Shown here in pieces: positions 6,764-9,652 of a stretch of DNA of 9,652 bases. The stretch comes from an uncultured Mucispirillum sp. (GTDB taxonomy: Bacteria > Chrysiogenota > Deferribacteres > Deferribacterales > Mucispirillaceae): NCBI GenBank assembly GCA_945947845.1, contig CAMEZN010000037.1, positions 1-9,652 of the forward strand, given 5' to 3'. The notes under the pieces are model-generated. The model did no database searches. It was not told where the DNA came from and was given only the letters and a program-made list of their open reading frames with translations. Within the stretch, counting starts at the first letter, position 1; every line of letters begins with the position of its first letter. A program made the position numbers and the translations under genes.

Positions 6764-6790
6764 ATATTTATATTTATATTTATATTTATA
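6764..6790. repeat. Hexamer microsatellite (ATATTT)4.5
   Basis: Four and a half exact copies of ATATTT lie between the zinc-ribbon gene and the atp terminator, downstream of both converging genes. Slippage here would change no coding sequence or promoter that I can see. Confidence 0.85.
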
Positions 6791-6793
6791 AGT

Positions 6794-6816
6794 ATATATG
6801 GTGATTACCCATATAT
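6794..6816 (+). terminator. Weak hairpin after the zinc-ribbon gene
   Basis: ATATATGG (6794-6801) pairs perfectly with CCATATAT (6809-6816) around a 7-nt loop, followed by TTTTA. It is the only candidate 3' end for the zinc-ribbon transcript before the atp terminator, but the stem is short in G+C. Confidence 0.4.
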
Positions 6817-6864
6817 TTTAAAATGCAAAAATGTCAGTTACATTTATGTATTATTTTATTGACT

Positions 6865-6897
6865 AAATAAAAAAGGCAGAGTATATACTCTGCCTTT
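6865..6897 (-). terminator. Intrinsic terminator of the atp F0 operon
   Basis: A perfect 26-bp palindrome (arm AAAGGCAGAGTA, 6872-6897) lies about 25 bp after the atpE stop. On the minus strand it is followed by a run of T residues (A-rich flank 6865-6874 on the plus strand). The transcript therefore ends after atpE and F1 genes are not part of it. It could also stop the convergent zinc-ribbon transcript. Confidence 0.9.
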
Positions 6898-6922
6898 AAT
6901 ATATGTTGAAATCTTAATCTTA

Positions 6923-7222
6923 TTACTTAACGAATAGAAGTATCAGAGATACAACTAAACCATAAATTGCAATAGATTCAATAAGTGCAACACCAACAAG
7001 TAAGTAAGTGAAGATTTTACCAGCAACACCCGGATTACGAGAAATACCTTCAAGACCGCCTCTAATTGCACTACCCATACCAACACCAGCACCAAGACCA
7101 GCAAGACCGATTGCAAGACCAGCACCTAAGTAAAGAGCCCATGAACTAGAATCTGCACCAGTTTGTGCGAAAGCTGGCACTGCAACTAATGCCATCATTG
7201 TAGCTAAAATAACTTTTTTCAT
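6923..7222 (-). CDS. atpE: ATP synthase F0 subunit c with signal-peptide-like N-terminus
   Basis: Subunit c forms the membrane rotor ring that carries ions through F0. The 99-residue protein has a hairpin of two helices: helix 1 at about 28-57 with the glycine repeat GLAGLGAGVGMG, the polar loop SRNPG (61-65) that contacts F1, and helix 2 at about 68-98 with the ion-binding Glu82 (IESIAIYGLV). The Gln that helps bind Na+ in sodium-type rings is Met49 here, so protons are the likelier ion, though Ser83 is kept. The first 20 residues look like a signal peptide with an AFA cleavage motif before Gln20, leaving about 80 residues, the usual c size; similar extended c subunits occur in Helicobacter. 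A strong GGAGGA site (7235-7230) lies 7 nt before the ATG, fitting the high copy number of c. Confidence 0.96.
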   Translation of the reverse strand: MKKVILATMMALVAVPAFAQTGADSSSWALYLGAGLAIGLAGLGAGVGMGSAIRGGLEGISRNPGVAGKIFTYLLVGVALIESIAIYGLVVSLILLFVK

Positions 7223-7235
7223 CTAAAAGTCCTCC

Positions 7236-7343
7236 AAAAAAATAAAAAATATTTTAAGCGTAAAATAAGAACGCTATTTTTAAATTTATATAATCATCTT
7301 ATGATGATATATTTAAGATTTACTTACTTAAAATTTAAGTAAG
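7236..7343 (-). promoter_or_regulatory. atpE leader with palindromes
   Basis: Between the repeat block and the atpE ribosome binding site are three dyads: AGCGT/ACGCT at 7257-7275, a 16-bp ATCATC-TTAT-GATGAT at 7293-7308, and a perfect 21-bp palindrome at 7323-7343 (arm CTTACTTAAA). In the atp transcript these would be hairpins just upstream of atpE. A TTATAT at about 7290 could act as a -10 for an internal promoter, but no good -35 pairs with it. Confidence 0.4.
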
Positions 7344-7520
7344 ATTTTCAGTTTCATCTAGGCGGAGTGATAAAATCGCCTTTTTTACAAACTATTTCAA
7401 TCATCACAAATTAGCTTAGATTTTAATTTTAGACAAGGCGAATAGTTTTAAAACACAGGGAGTTTACATAATAGTAAATGACCGAATTTAAAAACTTTCC
7501 AACATGCCATAAGCTAAATT
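7332..7520. repeat. Tandem repeat unit 1 of about 190 bp in the atpB-atpE spacer
   Basis: Unit 1 aligns with unit 2 (7522-7721) at an offset of 189-190 bp. Over the core 7341-7483 versus 7531-7672 I count three substitutions and one single-T indel, about 97% identity; the outer parts diverge. It contains a short hairpin AGGCGG/TCGCCT (7360-7381) followed by six T, then a long palindrome whose ends TTAGCTTA (7411-7418) and TAAGCTAA (7510-7517) pair perfectly. The right half is shortened compared with unit 2: the arm opposite TTTTAATTTTA is missing. No open frame or transposase is present. Confidence 0.88.
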
Positions 7521-7521
7521 G

Positions 7522-7721
7522 TATTTAATTAAGATTTTTAGTTTCATCTAGGCGGAGTGATAAAATCGCCTTTTTACAAACTATTTCAATCATCGCAAAT
7601 TAGCTTAGATTTTAATTTTAGACAAGGCGAATAGTTTTAAAACGCAGGGAGTTTACATAATAGTAAATGACCAAGTTTTGAAACTATTCAACACCGTATA
7701 AAATTAAAAGATAGTTAATTT
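7522..7721. repeat. Tandem repeat unit 2, with a better preserved long palindrome
   Basis: This unit has the hairpin AGGCGG/TCGCCT (7550-7571) plus five T, then a nested imperfect palindrome from 7597 to 7721. From outside in: AAATTAGCT with AGTTAATTT (7713-7721); TTTTAATTTTA (7610-7620) with its exact complement (7699-7709); the 15-bp arm GAATAGTTTTAAAAC (7629-7643) with 7675-7689, one wobble; GG with CC; a GA/GA internal pair; and GTTTAC (7651-7656) with GTAAAT (7663-7668) around ATAATA. The right end reaches the last base of the atpB stop codon. The element resembles REP- or MITE-like palindromes; its family is not identified. Confidence 0.88.
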
Positions 7722-8392
7722 TAGTGAGCTTCTTCCAAAGCTCCTGCTATATACACCATAGTCAGCATCATAAATACAAATGCTTGTAATACACTTGTAA
7801 ATATCATTAGGAAGAACATTGGTATTGGCACTAAAAATGGCACAAGCATAAATAATATTACTACTACTAAATCTTCACCAGCTATGTTACCAAAAAGCCT
7901 CATTGTGAGGGATAACGGTCTTGCTAAGTGGCTTATAAATTCTATGATTAACATAAATGGTGCAAGAACAGGTAAAGGCCCTAAAAAGTGTTTAATATAA
8001 GATGCACCATGTTTTTTGATACCTATAAAATTATAAAGTAAAAACACAAATATTGCAGGAGCAGCAGTTGTGTTCATATTACTTGTAGGTGGAATAAGTC
8101 CGGGAATAAGAGCCATAAGGTTTGATACTGCCACATAAAGACCTATACCAAAAATTACTGGCAGATAAGGTTTGCCTTCTTTGCCCATAACATCTATTGC
8201 TAAATTACTGATACCGCCCACTAAAACTTCAAAAAAGTTCTGTGATTTTGATGGTATCTCGCTGCGTAATGTGCGGACATATAAGCCTAATAAGAAAATA
8301 ATACATACAGCAACACAAAGCATTATTACATGAAGGTAATGATGCTGAATATCTGCTGGTAAAAATGATGTCAAATTAAGAGGATGTTCCAT
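7721..8392 (-). CDS. atpB: ATP synthase F0 subunit a
   Basis: Subunit a provides the two half-channels next to the c ring in the cytoplasmic membrane. The 223-residue protein has about five to six membrane helices and the family signature SLTMRLFGNIAGED (161-174), with the essential Arg165 that faces the c-subunit carboxylate, plus Gln203 in the last helix (VLQAFVF). Other family segments are the PGLIPPTSNMNTT loop (97-109) and the C-terminal ALEEAH. The chosen ATG at 8392 gives the usual N-terminus (MEHPLNL) and has GGGGGAAAG about 5-13 nt upstream; a longer frame from 8443 runs back into atpI and is not needed. The start overlaps the end of atpI by 17 bp, so translation is probably coupled. 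A repeat-filled spacer separates it from atpE. Confidence 0.96.
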   Translation of the reverse strand: MEHPLNLTSFLPADIQHHYLHVIMLCVAVCIIFLLGLYVRTLRSEIPSKSQNFFEVLVGGISNLAIDVMGKEGKPYLPVIFGIGLYVAVSNLMALIPGLIPPTSNMNTTAAPAIFVFLLYNFIGIKKHGASYIKHFLGPLPVLAPFMLIIEFISHLARPLSLTMRLFGNIAGEDLVVVILFMLVPFLVPIPMFFLMIFTSVLQAFVFMMLTMVYIAGALEEAH

Positions 8393-8747
8393 CTTCTTTC
8401 CCCCGAAAGATTTGATATATTCCAGTAATAAAAACTCCCACAAATGGAAGTATTATACCCAATGCAAATGACCATTTGTATAAATCAAGCACTACAAGAG
8501 AAATATATATACAAATGCCAATAAATACCCACCTTGTAAAACTTTGCAGTATAAATGAAGCAATAGAAGCATGCTTTACTGCTATATTTAGATAGCGGGC
8601 TAGTAAAAGTAAATCAATAAGTATGATAATAAAACCTGCAAAATACGCATTTGCATATACTGCATCATAAAAAAAATAAAATGCTGTATAACCAGAAATA
8701 AGCATTACTACTGAAATTATAAGCATAAGTTTATAACTTTTTACCAT
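8376..8747 (-). CDS. atpI: ATP synthase subunit I, accessory membrane protein
   Basis: A 123-residue protein with four predicted membrane helices (about 7-27, 34-51, 67-87 and 92-110) and a short basic and acidic tail (FRGKEDGTSS). Size, four-helix layout and position directly before atpB match the AtpI/ATP_synt_I family, which helps assemble the c ring and is not part of the finished enzyme. The sequence itself is poorly conserved, so context carries much of the call. The ATG at 8747 has AAGGG just upstream (8756-8752); a GTG one codon earlier would leave no room for that site. Its end overlaps the atpB start by 17 bp. A gap of about 100 bp to atpZ holds two small hairpins and poly-T/poly-A tracts. 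Confidence 0.8.
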   Translation of the reverse strand: MVKSYKLMLIISVVMLISGYTAFYFFYDAVYANAYFAGFIIILIDLLLLARYLNIAVKHASIASFILQSFTRWVFIGICIYISLVVLDLYKWSFALGIILPFVGVFITGIYQIFRGKEDGTSS

Positions 8748-8750
8748 CAC

Positions 8751-8846
8751 ACCCTTATTATACTATATTATATATTTTTTTTTCGCAAGTGTTTTCTACA
8801 CTTATTTTCTTTTTCTATATGAGTTTACAAATGTCTGTAAAATATA
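8751..8846 (-). promoter_or_regulatory. atpZ-atpI spacer with two hairpins and poly-A tract
   Basis: The only sizeable gap before atpB holds dyads AAGTGT/ACACTT (about 8792-8808) and TTTACA/TGTAAA (about 8824-8841), plus a nine-base homopolymer run. On the minus strand TATAAT-like hexamers lie just before the atpI ribosome binding site with TTGCGA 20 bp before the nearest, a poor spacing. An internal promoter for atpI-atpB-atpE is possible but weakly supported. Confidence 0.3.
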
Positions 8847-9128
8847 TTATTTTTTTTCCTTCTTATCATCTCTTACATTTTCTAATGAGATACCTGCTTT
8901 TTTCATATAATGGATTGCATTTTTCACACCAGCAATCACACCAAAGATTAAAAATACAAATAAAAGCCATGGAGAAGTGCCAAGCCATTTATCTAAAAAA
9001 TAGCCCATTGCTCCGCCAACAAGCATACCAGATACAAGAGCCATACCCACAGTAGAAGCATTAAAAAGCTGCTTGTAAACAGAATCATCTTTTTCGTCAT
9101 CTCCATTATTTTTAGGAATATAAGGCAT
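8847..9128 (-). CDS. atpZ: AtpZ/AtpI-family F0 assembly or accessory protein
   Basis: A 93-residue protein with a charged N-terminus (about 1-20), two membrane helices (about 25-44 and 53-70) and a charged tail ending DDKKEKK. The connecting motif MGYFLDKWLGTSPW (41-54) matches the G-x-x-LD-x-x-x-GT-x-PW signature of the AtpZ family (ATPase_gene1), found upstream of atpI and atpB in many bacteria. Family members act with AtpI in F0 assembly and have been linked to divalent cation handling; which applies here cannot be told. The ATG lies 1 nt after the hemL stop (TAAAATG), so it is translated by coupling with hemL and belongs to the same transcript. Confidence 0.85.
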   Translation of the reverse strand: MPYIPKNNGDDEKDDSVYKQLFNASTVGMALVSGMLVGGAMGYFLDKWLGTSPWLLFVFLIFGVIAGVKNAIHYMKKAGISLENVRDDKKEKK

Positions 9129-9129
9129 T

Positions 9130-9652
9130 TTATAACTCTTTTAATGATTCATAATGTGCTTTTATTGTCTTTTCAATGTCTTCATCACTATGCACACTTG
9201 ATACAAACATTGCTTCAAACTGAGCAGGTGCTAATGCAATACCACGATTAAGCATATTATGGAAGAATTTTGCATATTTTTTTGTATCACTTTTCACTGC
9301 ATCTGCATAACTTTCCACTTTACCATCGGTAAAAAAAGTACATGAAAGAGATTCTATTGTATTAAAAGCATAATTTAAGCCTAATTTTTTAGAATTTTCT
9401 CTAAATCCAGCCCATAATTTATCTGATTTTTCTTTTAAATTTTTATAAAAATCTGGTGCAGATAGTTTTTCAAGTGTTTTAAGACCTGCTGTCATTGCAA
9501 GCGGATTGCCAGACAATGTGCCAGCCTGATAAACAGGACCAGCAGGCGATACCATATCCATAATATCACTTCTACCGCCATATGCTCCAACAGGCATACC
9601 ACCGCCAATAATTTTACCCATAGTAGTAATATCAGGATTAACTCCAAAATAT
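9130..9652 (-). CDS. hemL: Glutamate-1-semialdehyde 2,1-aminomutase, N-terminus cut off by window edge
   Basis: HemL converts glutamate-1-semialdehyde to 5-aminolevulinate, the second step of the C5 route to heme, siroheme and cobalamin. The visible 173 C-terminal residues begin at YFGVNPDITT and include the PLP-binding lysine in TTMGKIIGGGMPVGAYGG (about residue 13 of the visible part) and the family motif GTLSGNPLAM, which separates it from other class III aminotransferases. A full protein is about 425-430 residues, so roughly 250 residues and the promoter lie beyond the right edge. Its stop codon is 1 nt from the atpZ start, tying heme precursor synthesis and F0 synthesis to one transcript. 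It also makes the precursor of cobalamin, which the mutase at 2004-3644 needs, though that link is only metabolic. Confidence 0.95.
   Translation of the reverse strand, partial: YFGVNPDITTMGKIIGGGMPVGAYGGRSDIMDMVSPAGPVYQAGTLSGNPLAMTAGLKTLEKLSAPDFYKNLKEKSDKLWAGFRENSKKLGLNYAFNTIESLSCTFFTDGKVESYADAVKSDTKKYAKFFHNMLNRGIALAPAQFEAMFVSSVHSDEDIEKTIKAHYESLKEL

Noticed and set aside
6764..6790. Phase-variable promoter from the ATATTT microsatellite
   Set aside because: It lies downstream of both flanking convergent genes, so a length change would not alter promoter spacing of either.
7332..7721. CRISPR array
   Set aside because: Only two units of about 190 bp with near-identical content throughout; no short repeats with unique spacers and no cas genes.

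Overview
This window is AT-rich bacterial chromosome with ordinary spacing, GGAGG-type ribosome binding sites and sigma-70-like promoters. The gene content suggests a Gram-negative anaerobe: a stand-alone methylmalonyl-CoA mutase catalytic subunit, a lipobox lipoprotein, and an ATP synthase F0 cluster (atpZ-atpI-atpB-atpE) that ends at a terminator without the F1 genes and includes a c subunit with a signal-peptide-like N-terminus. The very low GC and this gene set are compatible with the Deferribacterota (for example a Mucispirillum-like gut bacterium), but that assignment is inference; no rRNA or marker comparison was possible.

Layout. 1-1738 (minus): the NAD salvage pair pncA-pncB, overlapping by 8 bp, with pncB cut by the left edge. 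1739-2003 is a divergent promoter region. 2004-3644 (plus): methylmalonyl-CoA mutase catalytic subunit, ending in a terminator shared with the convergent lipoprotein gene (3726-4625, minus). A divergent promoter region then leads to a small two-helix membrane protein and a ribonuclease H with an N-terminal hybrid-binding domain (4777-5752, plus). A tRNA-Leu(CAA) with its own promoter and a strong terminator follows (5821-5943).

5944-6513 has no convincing gene but holds a second terminator-like hairpin, several A/T palindromes and a possible promoter. It ends at a small membrane-anchored zinc-ribbon protein (6529-6732) whose promoter is overlapped by three copies of a decamer.

The right third, on the minus strand, runs hemL (cut by the right edge), atpZ, atpI, atpB, a 498-bp spacer, atpE and a perfect-palindrome terminator. 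HemL makes 5-aminolevulinate for tetrapyrroles; AtpZ and AtpI are F0 assembly or accessory proteins; AtpB (a) and AtpE (c) form the ion channel and rotor.

The most distinctive feature is the atpB-atpE spacer. It contains two tandem units of about 190 bp, 97% identical over their cores. Each has a short GGCG/CGCC hairpin with a T-tract and a long imperfect palindrome of about 110-125 bp built from nested stems. The remaining imperfections of the better-preserved copy are G-T pairs on the plus strand, antisense to the atp operon. This looks like a mobile or repetitive palindromic element, possibly a structured RNA or single-stranded DNA hairpin, placed where the expression ratio of subunits a and c is normally set. 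I found no CRISPR array, recognisable transposase, phage gene or obvious defence system.
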